Origin: Aradus depressus
Lineage: Eukaryota > Arthropoda > Insecta > Hemiptera > Aradidae
Assembly: GCA_963662175.1 (NCBI GenBank)
Contig: OY759223.1
Span: forward strand, 21,863,460 to 21,927,459
Direction of reading: 5' to 3'
DNA: 64,000 nucleotides
The translations under genes and the position numbers were made by a program. Shown here piece by piece: positions 32,650 through 44,794 of the stretch. Below the pieces are notes generated by a model. The model saw only the letters and a program-made list of their open reading frames with translations, searched no databases and was not told the DNA's origin. How positions within the stretch are numbered: position 1 is the stretch's first letter; every line of letters starts with the position of its first letter.

Positions 32650-33549
32650 GTATACAAATTTTTTTAAAAAAAGGTATTAAAATATTAATAAATGATAAAT
32701 AAATTCTGCTTGAGATATTCATCATTTTTCTAATTTAACATATTAGAGGGTAGAGGAGACCAGTACCATTTCGTTCTGCCTCTGACCAGCAGTGGTGGCA
32801 GACCGAGAGGGACAGGAAGAGCTGAATGTGATTGAATACATGAGTGGAGAAACTGGTCATTGCTGCGACTTCCTAATATATATGTTTTTAGGTCAGCAGA
32901 ATATATAGACTCTGAATTGGCAGAAGGACATCGGGACAGACAGATGATCGAAAACATAGATATATTTATGCGATGAAAAGTAATGAAAAATTCGGTCGGG
33001 AGCAGGAGGGATTGAAGATTTTGTGATGATTGTGAAACGTTAACATTTTATACGTCTTTCATCCTCAATTATGTGTCGATTTTTGTACAATGGAATTTCA
33101 TAGCAACATTTTTTTGTTGCCCATCTCAAAAAGGGGCCAATTACTGTCCCATGTTTGTTTTCTCTTTATTGTGCAGTGTTTTCAGAAGAGAACCAGTCAG
33201 ATTGCATAAGATAAATATTACATTTAATAAACGTAAGGTAAATTAAACTATACATTTATAACCCTATGCTTCAAGAACCTAGACAATAAATTTATTAATA
33301 TTCTCTCATGAATAAGAACCTTTTCAACAGCATTGTTAAACAGAGCTACGTCATGTGCCCATGGCAACATTTTCTTATACCAACAATTTTTTCACAGATC
33401 ATCTTCCTTCTCAAATTCATTTTATACTGGCATTCATGTAAGTAATGCGTTAGCGTCAGTGGTTTTTATTGTACAGCGGAAGTCTGAGAGTCTCATATCT
33501 TATAGTATAGTCTCTTATATACGATATATGTATATCATTAATCCTTTTA
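32650..33549. other. Unassigned sequence
   Basis: No supported gene. The minus frame 32730-32957 has no domain. Confidence 0.4.
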
Positions 33550-34105
33550 AATAAAAAACTACTAATAACAAAGTTAGTTATTATGACTCATGCCCGGGCT
33601 TTAACTAGCGCTCTTTCGTCACTGGTGGACATGAGCCCGACTCTACTTTGGGAGTCTTAAATTTTGTCTAACCTAAATTTTTATTCACCTAGAGCAGGGG
33701 TCTTTAACAAGTACCTGACATCGTACTGACTCAGAACCATCACTAAACGTCCCACCCGAAGGACGGCATGCTTGTTTATTTTACCTCCCAGATAAAATAA
33801 ACTAAGGGCCTCGGCCAGGTTTCGAACCCACGACCTTGAGCTCAGAAGGCAAGCACGCATACCACTGAGCTACCAGCGCTCTCAACTAATAATAAAACTA
33901 TATATTAAAATTCGTTGCTAAGGGCTACAATATAAACATTTTTAGTGGCACTTATTGCTCTTAATTCAAATCTGAGGAGATACTTAAAAAGGAACATTTT
34001 TAGTAAGGACCAATTTTTCGACATGTATCTCGCAAACCGGACGACCTGCGAAAAATTATATTTCATAAAAAATGTTCCCTTTAGTTTTCTCAATTAGGTC
34101 ATAAA
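33550..34105. repeat. Paralogous repeat, copy with SINE
   Basis: The counterpart of 23470-23890. The SINE-A at 33569-33884 splits it within ACTAATAA, which is uninterrupted in the other copy. After the SINE the match continues through 'ATATATTAAAATTCGTTGC', 'GGACCAATTTTTCGACATGTATCTCGCAAACCGGA', with an internal deletion. Confidence 0.65.
33569..33884 (-). mobile_element. SINE-A, TAAC-tailed
   Basis: The tail GTTAGTTATTATGACTC, a deleted 'CGAGGTCATATCGCC' part, the rest of the body, box B (GGTTTCGAACCC region) and box A (TAGCTCAGTGG on the minus strand) are present. The 8-bp TSD ACTAATAA lies at 33561-33568 and 33885-33892. Confidence 0.85.
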
Positions 34106-34139
34106 TATAAGAGATATTTTATAAAATATAGTTAGGGTA

Positions 34140-34450
34140 TAAATATATAATATAAATATAGTTATAGTACACCTTAACCCTAAAAACAATTCTCTCTAGA
34201 CTGTCCACCTTAACATCTCTCCTGAGACTGTCTCTTGACTATTCGAACAGCTGGTCGTCTTTTTTTCTTCATTCATTGATTGTTCACATTTCGTTTTAAA
34301 ACAAAATGCGACTAGTCCATCTTTGTATATTTATTCACTTTTTATGTTATTTCACTCCTAACAGCTGTTTTTATACAAATAATAATAATTGATTTTATAA
34401 TATATTAATAATCTTAATGTGCGTAAATTGTTTACATCACAGTTGTATTA
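34140..34450 (+). repeat. Interspersed unit R, 3' half
   Basis: Shares CACCTTAACCCTAAAAACAA, 'CTAGTCCATCTTTGTATATTTATTCACT' and 'CTCCTAACAGCTGTTTTTATAC' with the 43385 and 45330 copies, ending at TACATCACA. Confidence 0.7.
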
Positions 34451-34879
34451 GTATCTTAGATTTGAGAAAGAGTAGATACCTACTAACAGCTGACCATAAC
34501 CATTGGAAAAGATAATTCCTAAATATTCATACCTCTTGAATATTTCTTACAGGGTTCCCCGTAAAAGAGTATTAACTGATCAATATGTATAACTCTTTAT
34601 ATTACAAATCATCCAGAATTTTACCGCAAGTAAACATTTGTGTGACATTCCCTAGAAAAAGAATGTTAAAATGTTCATTCATTCCTTTCACATAAATATT
34701 TATAAAGCCGGACATAGGAATTTATGGGTCCCGCTCTGATTTTTTTTTTTTTTGGGGGGGGGGGGGGAGGCCCGCCTGACACACGAGATTCAATAAAAAA
34801 TTTAATTTATTATAATGTACACTAATACAAAGAATAAACATTTTTTTATGCATTTTCAGAACAAAGGTTTTTTATTCTG
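34451..34879. other. Unassigned sequence with T and G tracts
   Basis: A T run followed by a G run of about 16 bases lies at 34740-34770. No gene was seen. Confidence 0.4.
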
Positions 34880-35046
34880 TGAGGTAAAAAATCTTGAGTA
34901 TGCCATTCTTTGGATAGTCTCGAGCGTAATCCTGGGTAATTGAATCTGGGTTGACAAAATTTAGATCTCCAATTCGAGTCGATCTCATGTCCACCAGAGC
35001 GACGAAAGAGCGCTCTGGTAGTCGGCAATATGATCAGCTAAAGCAC
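34880..35046 (+). mobile_element. SINE-A, degraded fragment
   Basis: The 'TCTTGAGTATGCCATTCTTTGGAT', 'CATGTCCACCAGAGCGACGA' and 'GAAAGAGCGCTCTGGTAGTC' blocks are recognisable. Most of the middle is lost. Confidence 0.65.
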
Positions 35047-35159
35047 ACTAGTATGGAGAAAGGGTGATTGAAGATTTTATGAGTTATCGTGGGCAATGAT
35101 CAATTCAACTTCTTCGTGGGTCTTCCATATGTCTCACGAATAACTTTCTTTGTGAAATT

Positions 35160-35340
35160 CCATAAATGGTGGAGTCCCTCAAGGATGTATTTCTATTCGT
35201 GTTTCACACATTAGATATACCGAGAATCCCATACACACTTCTACTTCAACTGCTGATACCGCAGTTTTGAATTTACACATGGAATTGAGAAATGGTGTCA
35301 GAAGTGGGGATAATTAGAATATGGTATCAGAAGTGGGGAT
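35160..35340 (+). mobile_element. Jockey-like RT remnant (motifs B and C)
   Basis: Encodes GGVPQGCISI, then NPIHTSTSTADTAVL (the catalytic ADD is degraded to AD-T) and LE-IEKWCQKWG. These are successive RT blocks of jockey-type elements. A ~30-bp tandem duplication of GGTGTCAGAAGTGGGGATAA lies at 35290-35350. A related piece (IEKWCQKWA) lies at 36530-36580. Confidence 0.6.
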
Positions 35341-35544
35341 AATTAGAATATTTTTCTTTTTTCCTTCGATGCTATAGAATAAATCTCTAGAAAGTACGCT
35401 GAAAGGTGAGTTATCGTGGACAATGAGCCATTAGAATGTTTTCGCTGTGTCACTTCAAATTTAATACCACTGGTACAGTTATTACAGTTAGTTAATTAGT
35501 ATTATGGCCATGTAACACCTAATATCCAGAGTGGTAAATATTAA

Positions 35545-35940
35545 TATATATGAGGAGTTTGGAGCCAGAGCGGACCAACTGGTTGAAACTGAACAGGTAG
35601 AAAATGGCAATTGAAAATTGAGTACATTTTGTTTATCTCCATAAATGGGCCCCAAATATTTATTTATATTTGAAATTTTAGAATAGTATTGGATGAGTGA
35701 TCCCTTTTTGTGTTCTATAAAGTTTTTGAAGGCCGTATGATCCATTGTGACTTTGAAAATATATGCACAAAATACTTGTGGACTAAATTTAAAGTGCTGC
35801 TATCTATCACTGAAGTGAAGAAACTAAGTGATCCACACTGGTTTTGAAAAAGGGAACCTATGCCAACATCAGGATGGTAATAACTCATTTTCCGAAAAAT
35901 TGTGGGTTGGTCCGCTCTGGCTCCAAACTCCTCATATATA
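35545..35940. mobile_element. MITE-like element with 36-bp inverted ends
   Basis: TATATATGAGGAGTTTGGAG-CCAGAGCGGACCAAC at the left is exactly mirrored at 35903-35940. The ~320-bp interior is non-coding. The flanks are TATATA-like, so a target duplication cannot be distinguished from the AT background. Confidence 0.7.
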
Positions 35941-37640
35941 ATAATCAATTATAAATGAATAAATAAAAAAATCTAAATATATAAATAAAACAATCCATAA
36001 AATAATAATAAGAATATGAATTAACAAAAAAATTATAATACTTTTTTGTTTTTTTTTAATAATAATAAATATATTATTCTGAATATAATAATAAAAAAAA
36101 ATTAAAAATAAAAGAAATAATAACAGTAATACATTAAATAATATACCGAGAGAAATAAAATAAACTTAAAACAACTATTGAAAAATAATTATTAAACATA
36201 ACATCTATTCGTCTGACCTTTTTCAAGGTGTGGAGGAACTCAGTCCCAAAAAATAAAAATGAAATCTTTGTATCAAATAATGTTTTTGGATATGAAATAC
36301 GATTTGTATTGTGATTATTTTATTATTTTTGAACAGTCAGAATAAAATTCCATAAGGTGCCCTTGAGAGCCCTGAGTAACTTGAAAAAGACGGGTATTTT
36401 CTCGCTGGTCCGAGGTACAGACGCATTCTAGGAAAGCCGGGTGACTGGAGGAGTGTTCTCCTTCACTAGAGAGGATGGCGGACTGGTGGGAGATATCTTC
36501 TCTCTATCTTTATCTGAGGCCTAAGGTTGAAATTGAGAAATGGTGTCAGAAGTGGGCATAATTACAATATTTTCTGTTTTTACCCTCAAAGCTATGAAAT
36601 AAATCTCAAGAAACTACCCTGAAATAGAATTACCTTGGAGGTGAGTTATTGTAGGCAGTGATCCATCAGAGTGCTCTGGCTGTCTCAGGTGTTCCCTTCA
36701 ACTTCCTCGTGGCTTTGCCAGCCCATTCTATCTCATCAAATGGACCTACAATAAATTATTGGTTGGCGCTTGTTGAAAACAACACTCCATCCGGTTTATT
36801 CAACTACACTTTGTCTCACTGACACTCTTATTAGCAAAACAAAGTAGCCCCTTCTCTGCATAGACTTCATCAATGTCTGTGTTTTTGTATCAAAGTCTGT
36901 TCCTCAGATCAAAATCCTTGCTTTCACTGTATTATTTGAAATTTAAAAATTTATATATTTATCTGTGAATTACCCTATGTACTTCCCCAGTGCAAACTGC
37001 CACTAAGTTTTCGTTGTTCCTGTGAACCCAATTTTTCCGTACTCAATAGCCAATTTTCTCTTACTCAAGGAACTTTGAATATTCATAATACATTTTTGTG
37101 TTAGTTATGACTCATACGCCCGACTCTAAAGTAAAATAATGAAAGGAGAAATTGATTTTGTGATACAGAATTGTGGAATTTAGTTATGTTTTTGGGTGTA
37201 AGATTGAATTGAAAAATGGCCACTATATTTTTTTCTATTTTAAATAAATTAGTTTTGTTTGTAAAGTTTTTAAAAATGTTTTAATTTTTTTTTATTTCCT
37301 TAATCACACTTAACTAATTTAAGATGTCGAAACTACTAGTAGTGTTCTACGTATCAACGCCTTTGAGAAGTACCAATATAGTACCAATATACGGGACATA
37401 ATTTTTTTTTTTTTAATAATTGTATCACTAATAGGCATCCATTTTTTTTTGTGTGTGTAAATTGATACAGAGTAACGCAATTCTTGGATCTTGACTCACA
37501 TGTGTTTTATTGAATTTTTTTTTATCATTAGTAATTTATTTAATTTTTTTAAGATTACTAAACTCAGTAAAATAATTTATTATATTTAGATTCAATTTAA
37601 GTCAATTTGATCATTTTTTCTATTTTATATTTATATTTAT
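35941..37640. other. Unassigned AT-rich sequence with a LINE scrap
   Basis: 35941-36200 is an AAT-rich tract. 36525-36700 repeats 35283-35450, including the GAGAAATGGTGTCAGAAGTG LINE scrap. 37108-37130 resembles a tiny SINE-A tail. No gene was seen. Confidence 0.45.
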
Positions 37641-37649
37641 TAGAGTAAT

Positions 37650-38060
37650 ATTGGTCGATTTGGTTGAAAATCAATAAGCGTCATCTTAATGAATGTATTG
37701 ATACAAAATTTTATGTATGATTTCAGAACCCCATAAATACACCGAATAATTTTCAGCCTAATCAGCCGAAGGGAAGGAGGGGATCTGAAGGGGCTCAAAC
37801 CTAAAATCCCAATAACTGCCAATGTAATGAATATATCGACAAAAAAAATGTAATATGTATACATAAATACTATGAATTTTTATCCTTGTTCGCAGGAAAT
37901 GCAAAAACCTAATTGATTTTTTCTTGCTGGTGAAACTATATTGCCAATGATTCACCGACGACTTTTTCGGGAATCGGAAAATATAAAATTTTAGGTGAAA
38001 GTTGATCAAATTTCTGATCGTTTTCATAACTTCCCCTATACATCGTATAACTTGAGAAGT
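37650..38060. repeat. Repeat family C, fairly complete copy
   Basis: Contains 'GAAAATCAATAAGCGTC', 'TGAATGTATTGATACAAAA', 'CGAAGGGAAGGAGGGGATC', 'GATTCACCGACGACTTTTTC' and 'CATAACTTCCCCTATACATCG'. The phrase order agrees with pieces at 14283, 41510, 51880 and 57830. Confidence 0.65.
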
Positions 38061-39844
38061 AAAAAAAATAATAATGTTATCAAAACTTCAAATCATTTAC
38101 ATTTCCAGCGTATAGTAATTTTTGGAAAAGTAAATTATTTGAAAATGTAAAATAAATGTCTTTCCTATTTGAATAAAAGAGGAGTTACGTCAAGATGTGT
38201 TTAAAGTTTGTAGAAGTAATTTGAAAAAAAAAACCGAAAAATAAATAAATATAAGCGGAAGAATCCACAGCTGATTTTAAAAACAAATACTTTCCACCAT
38301 TATAAATATATTTTATTGTAGAGAAATATATTTCTATTGAAACAGGATTCCAGAGTGGAGGATAAAAAATACATTGGATCGTGTAGTTACCTTGGCGACT
38401 GGAGTCTCCTCACCTTGGGGAAAATCTCAGGGGGAAAAAAATATATTTTGTACTTTGTCTATAAATATAAAAACAGGAGGGAAACGTTATTGTCCTGGGG
38501 ATAAATAAAAATATATATCTCTTTGGTTAAACTAGTTTTGCCATAAGACTGTCTTATACCCAAAGTCAGGGCAGGGTTGTTATTAAAGAAAAGTTGTTTA
38601 CTTTCCAAGAGTATAGAGGTAGTTATGTAATCAGCAATTCGATGTTGTCTACCGGAACTTTATAACGGATATATATGTACTGCCGTCAAAAGGCGAAAGG
38701 CAGTAACTCTGAAAAACTGATTTTGAGAAATTAAGGGTTGAAGTCTTTTGCGTCTCAACAATTTCAGAATGCTCTGTTCTCTTTTAATATTGTTTTATGG
38801 CAAAAATCTAGTCTCATACTTGAGAGAAAGGGCAGTAACTTTCAATTTTTTCATACTGTTTTTCAACTTAGCACAGCCATGGAGGTTTTCAGAAGCAATA
38901 ACTAGTTCTCGTAAATAATAGTAAATATTTATATTTTATAATTTTTTTTATTTTTTTTTTTGTAATTATTTAGCTAAAGAACTATTTTTTCTGATTCCAC
39001 TGATACCAAAATCTCAAAATTCGAAAATTTCGACTTACTCCCTTTCTCCTTTTGACGGCAGGGCAGACTAAATTCTAAAAATCGAATAAACTAAAAACAA
39101 ATGTAAAATTTATGCTACCTTTCAGGATAATTAATTATCAAAATTAAATAGTTGAAATGAGCTTCCTCATGGCATAGTGGCTTGTATACTTGCTTCGTAG
39201 TTTCCCGAAGATGACAATTATTTTTTTCTTTAATTTGTTCAATTGAATATAATTTGAATAACTGTTATTACTCACTTATATTGAATTTCTTAAGTAATAA
39301 AATTCTTCACAAATTATTGTCAAGCATATTTGTAAAAAATAATTTTCATTGTGATATTTGCACCACCAGAGCCAAAATAAAATACAATTAATAATACAAA
39401 AATTGAAATTAAACGAAGAGGTCAACAAAAATATAATATTTTTCTGGCAACGTACTTGCCCAGAACTCTCTCAAAAGGAAACGGTCGGACTAAACATCAA
39501 TTATTGACTTACATTGTGGCTTCTGAATCCTAGTAATAAATGTTGTGTCGATATATTCATAACATCGGCTTTACTAGGCTACTATGTTGAGTACCTCTCT
39601 TCCCATTAACCGATTTGGCTGAAAATTAATAAGTGTCGTACTCAGGGTATTCTGGATAAGTTCATAGCTAAGACCATTTCTGAGTTAGGGCGCTCACAGA
39701 ATTCCAATCGTACACATACACATTTACAGACAGACCTCATCGAAAATGGTCAACATGTATTTAGGGTCGGTTAAGGTACGTGTAATTCTGTTGAAACAGA
39801 ACCTTATACAGGTGTATAAGAAAGTAAATACCAAGTTGAACGAG
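38061..39844. other. Unassigned sequence
   Basis: 38610-38650 and 39595-39800 carry family C phrases. 38680-39060 includes the inverted phrase TGCCGTCAAAAGG / CCTTTTGACGGCA (about 38680 and 39047), possibly the ends of a ~385-bp unclassified MITE. No gene was seen. Confidence 0.45.
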
Positions 39845-41215
39845 AAAGAACCACTGATATTTGGTAAGGTTGAATGCTAGTTATATAAATCTCTGCACCC
39901 TCCTCCCTCGGGGCCCCCAAAACTGTAGATCCGCCACTGTACGTACCTCACCTGTAGAAACGTACCTCCCAGTTTAAGAACCACTGATATTTGGTAAGGT
40001 TGAATGCCAGTTATATAAATCTCTGCACCATCCTCCCTCGGGGCCCCCAAAACTGTAGATTCGCCACTGTACGTACCTCACCTGTAGAAACGTACCTCCC
40101 AGTTTAAGAACCACTGATATTTGGTAAGGTTGAATGCCAGTTATATAAATCTCTGCACCCCCACCCTCAGGGCCCCAAAACTGTAGATCCGCCACTGTAC
40201 GAACCTCACCTGTAGAAACGTACCTCCCAGTTTAAGAACCACTGATATTTGGTAAGGTTGAATGCCAGTTATATAAATCTCCGCACCCCCAACTCCCTCA
40301 GGGCCCCCAAAACTGTAGATCCGCCACTGTACGAACCTCACCTGTAGAAACGTACCTCCCAGTTTAAGAACCACTGATATTTGGTAAGGTTGAATGCCAG
40401 TTATATAAATCTCTGCACCCCCACCCTCAGGGCCCCAAAACTGTAGATCCGCCACTGTACGAACCTCACCTGTAGAAACGTACCTCCCAGTTTAAGAACC
40501 ACTGATATTTGGTAAGGTTGAATGCCAGTTATATAAATCTCCGCACCCCCAACTCCCTCAGGGCCCCCAAAACTGTAGATCCGCCACTGTACGAACCTCA
40601 CCTGTAGAAACGTACCTCCCAGTTTAAGAACCACTGATATTTGGTAAGGTTGAATGCCAGTTATATAAATCTCTGCACCCTCCTCCCTCGGGGCCCCCAA
40701 AACTGTAGATTCGCCACTGTACGAACCTCACCTGTAGAAACGTACCTCCCAGTTTAAGAACCACTGATATTTGGTAAGGTTGAATGCCAGTTATATAAAT
40801 CTCCGCACCCCCAACTCCCTCAGGGCCCCCAAAACTGTAGATCCGCCACTGTACGAACCTCACCTGTAGAAACGTACCTCCCAGTTTAAGAACCACTGAT
40901 ATTTGGTAAGGTTGAATGCCAGTTATATAAATCTCCGCACCCCCAACTCCCTCAGGGCCCCCAAAACTGTAGATCCGCCACTATACGAACCTCACCTGTA
41001 GAAACGTACCTCCCAGTTTAAGAACCACTGATATTTGGTAAGGTTGAATCCAGTTATATAAATCTCCGCACCCCCAACTCCCTCGGGGCCCCCAAAACTG
41101 TAGATCCGCCACTGTACGCACCTCACCTGTAGAAACGTACCTCCCAGTTTAAGAACCACAGATATTTGGTAAGGTTGAATGCCAGTTATATAAATCTCTG
41201 CACCCCACCTCCCAC
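39845..41215. repeat. Tandem array, ~130-bp units (satellite-like), 10.5 copies
   Basis: The phrase CCACTGATATTTGGTAAGGT starts units at 39851, 39981, 40111, 40239, 40371, 40499, 40631, 40761, 40893 and 41025, with a last start (CCACAG) at 41156. Spacings are 130, 130, 128, 132, 128, 132, 130, 132, 132 and 131. Units differ mainly in the CACCC(C)...CTC(A/G)GGGCCCC block. Open frames on the minus strand across units arise because the unit lacks stops in some frames; they are not genes. The CAGTGGCGGATCTACAG core resembles a transposon end. Confidence 0.95.
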
Positions 41216-41830
41216 CCTCTGCCTCCACGTGATAAATCCCACTTTCATATTTTCCCCACTGCTACACACACACACACACACATCTAGAATCACACCCTCT
41301 GCCCCCTCCCCAGCTTCATATCCAACCTCTAGGGGTAATTTAAATGAAAGACGACCTAGATTTCATCAACGGATGATGAATAGTTTGTACGAGAGGTTCC
41401 TACTAAACGAAGGGAAATTTCTAATTGTGTCAAAACTTTTGATGATAACCTTGTCATATTCGGATAAACGAGTTATGTCCTCCAAATGGTAAGATTTCTT
41501 CGAGTCATGACGTCTCTAGGGGAAGTTATGTAATTGTCCAGAAATTCGATGTTGAGTTTTCACAGGAATTTTGTATTTTCTGAATATCTGATTCTCATAA
41601 TGGAAAAAAAGTTACCTGTCTGTATGTGTGTCAGTAAAGACAATAACTCCCAATATAATGTATGTATCGATATGAGTATAGTCCTTTAAGGACAACACCT
41701 GAAACGAAAACTTCATTGATTAATTTTCGCTGGAAGTACATTGATTCAATGGTTTCTTTGATGTTCTATTTGATTTTTCCAGAAACTTCTTGCAATTTCA
41801 TGACAATCTATGAGATTCTAGAATGTTCTG
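41216..41830. repeat. CA microsatellite and repeat family C
   Basis: (CA)n at about 41267-41282. 41510-41770 carries family C phrases (GGGGAAGTTATGTAATTG, 'GACAATAACTCCCAATA', 'TAATTTTCGCTGGAAGTACAT'). Confidence 0.6.
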
Positions 41831-41840
41831 GTGTATTATA

Positions 41841-42167
41841 GGTTAGGTTAGGTTTTATGACTCATGCCCGGTCTTTAACTGTGAGGTCATATCGCCTACT
41901 ACCAGAGCGCACTTTCGTCACTCTGGTGGACATGAGCCCGACTCTACTGTGGGAGTTCTAAATTTTGCCTACCCTAAATTTTTATTCACCTAGGGTTAAC
42001 ATCGTACAGAGTCGGGACCATCGACTTAACGTCCCATCCGATGGACGGCGTGCTTAAGTTTATTTTACCTACCAGATAAAATAAACTAAGGGCCTCGGTC
42101 GGGTTTTGAACCCACGACCTTGAGCTCAGAAGACAAGCAAGCATACCACTGAGCTACCGACGCCCTA
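41841..42167 (-). mobile_element. SINE-A, full-length
   Basis: CCTAA-type tail (GGTTAGGTTAGG), a body with a short deletion near 41995, box B (GGTTCAAAACC) and box A (TAGCTCAGTGG). The perfect 12-bp TSD TGGTGTATTATA lies at 41829-41840 and 42168-42179. Confidence 0.92.
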
Positions 42168-42179
42168 TGGTGTATTATA

Positions 42180-43384
42180 ATATTATTAAAAGTAAAGTTG
42201 CCGAAAATATTGAAAAAATAATTCAAGGGCCCCCGGATAAAGTCTGCCTCAGACGAAAATCTTGGCACTGATACACAAGAGGGGGGGGGGGGGGGGGGAA
42301 GGGGGGAAGGGAGGAAGCTAATCCCCCCCCTCCTTAGCGAAGAGGCTCATAAGTCAGTTTCGTTAAGAATAAAGAAATATGCACGTTAAATTGGGAAATA
42401 CGTGCTAGAGATGCGCGAAGGACCTCTTGCGGTCTTGCGCACAGACTTTAATAACGCCTACTCATGGTTATACTTTGTTATTTGTCTCGCGTCGGCCCCT
42501 GTTTGGGTGTTCGTAACGTGTCGGTGTCTTGTTTCTAGTTTTTTTTAAAATATTGTGATATAATAATTATTATGTTATTCTTATTTGGTAATAGTATAGC
42601 GTCACCATGTAACTATTTTTTTTCTAAATCATTCCCTTATTTATCGCATATTTACCCCCACCAGGGGGGATGAACATCCTGGATTCTCCCTTGTACACAT
42701 GTATGAATGGCAACTTAAGACAAACGACCATTTCCTTTAAGTCATTTCATTTGACACTTTCACAAATAAGTCGAAACTTGAGATAGACTCAAAATAAGAT
42801 TAGTTAAACAATTGACTTGTGTAGTGTATAAAGTTTTAGCCGGTTGCTTCTCTCAGCAGTGTTCCTTTCCGCACTCCTAAAGCCTCCTTAAGTAATTAAT
42901 TCGCCTTCTTGGGCTCCTCTTCCAAACTTGACTAATCCTCCGTGGAAGATTGATGGTTGAATATTTAATAGGGAATAAAGTGTTTCTGTGGCGGCTCCTC
43001 AGGATGCTCACCATCCTCCAACCAAAGACTGACATCCACTGAGAGTATCTAGAAGGTGTATTAACAACTCCCTGCATCAAAAACTTGTTTCATAGCTAAC
43101 ATTTAAACTGCGTTCTTGATATCTTCCTTAACTGAATAACTTTATCACTCAGATAGTCCAGTGCAATTAGTCATTATAAATGAAAAATGACGGAACCAAT
43201 GAATAGATTTGAATGATTTTTTTTTTTTTATTTATTTATTAAAAGACTACTAGACAAGCGATCTCAAGTAAAATGTCATAATGCAATTATAAAAAATAAT
43301 AATCAATTATTTGATGGAATAAATATTTTTTTATTGGTTGTGATAATTAAAAAAATGTAATGTTAAATAAAATAAAAAGAAAAT
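42180..43384. other. Unassigned sequence with G tract
   Basis: A G run of about 18 bases lies at 42282-42300. The minus frame 42877-43080 has no recognised domain. No gene is supported. Confidence 0.4.
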
Positions 43385-44165
43385 TAAAATAAATAAATAA
43401 AATTTATCACATTTCCTGTAGCAATTTTAGCTGATCTTCTACTAAAAAGGGACCTAAAAAAATATCAAAAGTTCAAGACGTGCAATTTTGATGAAAGTGC
43501 ACGTATTTAAAAAAAATTCTATTAATAATTATTTCATTTGGATTTCTTTTAAATATAATAATGAGATGCCATATTGTTTTCCTTAAAGCAAAAATGTTCA
43601 ATCTAATTCAAAGATATACATTTTCTTACTGGGTTCACAGAGAAAATAAGAGAACAAATATTGGGTTTATTTATCAAACCTACATTATAAATAAAATCAA
43701 AATATCAATATCAAATAAAAAATCAAATTACAATAAGAATCGTATAAACTAATGTCTACATCTACTTTAATCTCTTTTCTTTTCAAATATTGTGGCCATT
43801 CTTTATTACAAAGTTATTTTGGGCATATAAACATATAAATAAATAAAAGTACCTTTGCACATCTACTTCACTGTTATTTTCACTTCTACATGGTTCACTT
43901 CACCTTAACCCTAAAAACAACTCTCTTTAGACTGTCCACTTCCAAATCTCAACTTAGACTGTTTCTCACTATTTAAAACAACTGATCGTCGTCTTTTGTT
44001 GGTTGTTCACATTTCGTGCAAAATGCGACTAGTCCATTTTTGTATATTTATTCACTAATTAAGTTACTTCACTCCTAACAGCTGTTTTTTTATACAAATA
44101 ATAATAATTGATTTTTTAATATATTAATAATTTTAATGTGATTTTTTTACATCACATGGTATATT
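43385..44165 (+). repeat. Interspersed unit R, copy 2
   Basis: Runs from TTTATCACATTTCCTGTAGC to TTTTTTACATCACATGG and matches 45330-46150 closely. Here the TTTTGATTTTGACGGTAG part is deleted, leaving CTACTAAAAAGGGACC. Confidence 0.75.
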
Positions 44166-44184
44166 GCTGATTATTACCTAGCAT

Positions 44185-44250
44185 TCTTATGACGTTTCCT
44201 ATTACTATGTTACGGTGTAACGGAAATAAATAGTATTATTATTATTATTG
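44185..44250 (+). mobile_element. LINE-type 3' end with ATT tail
   Basis: CATTCTTATGACG...GTGTAACGGAAATAAATAG followed by (TTA)n. It matches the ends at 12640 and 54290, and abuts unit R copy 2. Confidence 0.55.
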
Positions 44251-44679
44251 TTAGGTGTATTGTACCAACTGATTAGTGAACCAGGTTATTTCCGAACGAT
44301 CAGAGAAATTAGAGAGTGAAAAAAAGTTAGGTTTGGTTTGTGAAGACCCCCCCAGGAAGGGTTGGCCAACTAATCTGTCTATATAATTAAGGTAGATCTT
44401 ACGGGTTGGTTGCCATGACACCTCTTGTTAGCATAAAGTTGCCTCTTTGCCCTCAAGAGATCTCTCTCCTCTGACTGACCTTGGTTCCACCATCCCTCAA
44501 AAAAATTTACACTTTGTTTTTTATAAAACTAGCTGTGTTTGCGCTAATATTCAACAGTTGACTTCCATAGGAGCTCCTAAATCCTCATACTACATTTTAT
44601 ATCGAATTGAGCCCCCCTTTCCCATTTCTTGATTCCACTGAAAAACAATAAGTGTCGTCCTACGTATGAAATGTTGTGT

Positions 44680-44794
44680 TGTTGATACATTCATTTTATC
44701 CGCAGTTGATACATTCATTATAACCGCAGTTGATACATTCATTATAACCGCAGTTGATACATTCATTATATCCGCAGTTGATACATTCATTATA
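44680..44794 (+). repeat. 24-bp tandem repeat
   Basis: About 4.7 units of GTTGATACATTCATTATAACCGCA with A/T variation before CCGCA. Part of one unit also lies beyond the SINE at 45085-45102, so the SINE inserted into the array. The unit derives from a family C phrase (GATACATTCATTA). Confidence 0.9.

Noticed and set aside
35545..35940. LTR retrotransposon ends
   Set aside because: The 36-bp repeats are inverted, not direct, and only ~320 bp separate them.
39974..41228. Series of minus-strand frames with repeated QFWGPEGG peptides
   Set aside because: They are produced by the ~130-bp tandem units, whose lengths (128-132) shift frame from unit to unit.
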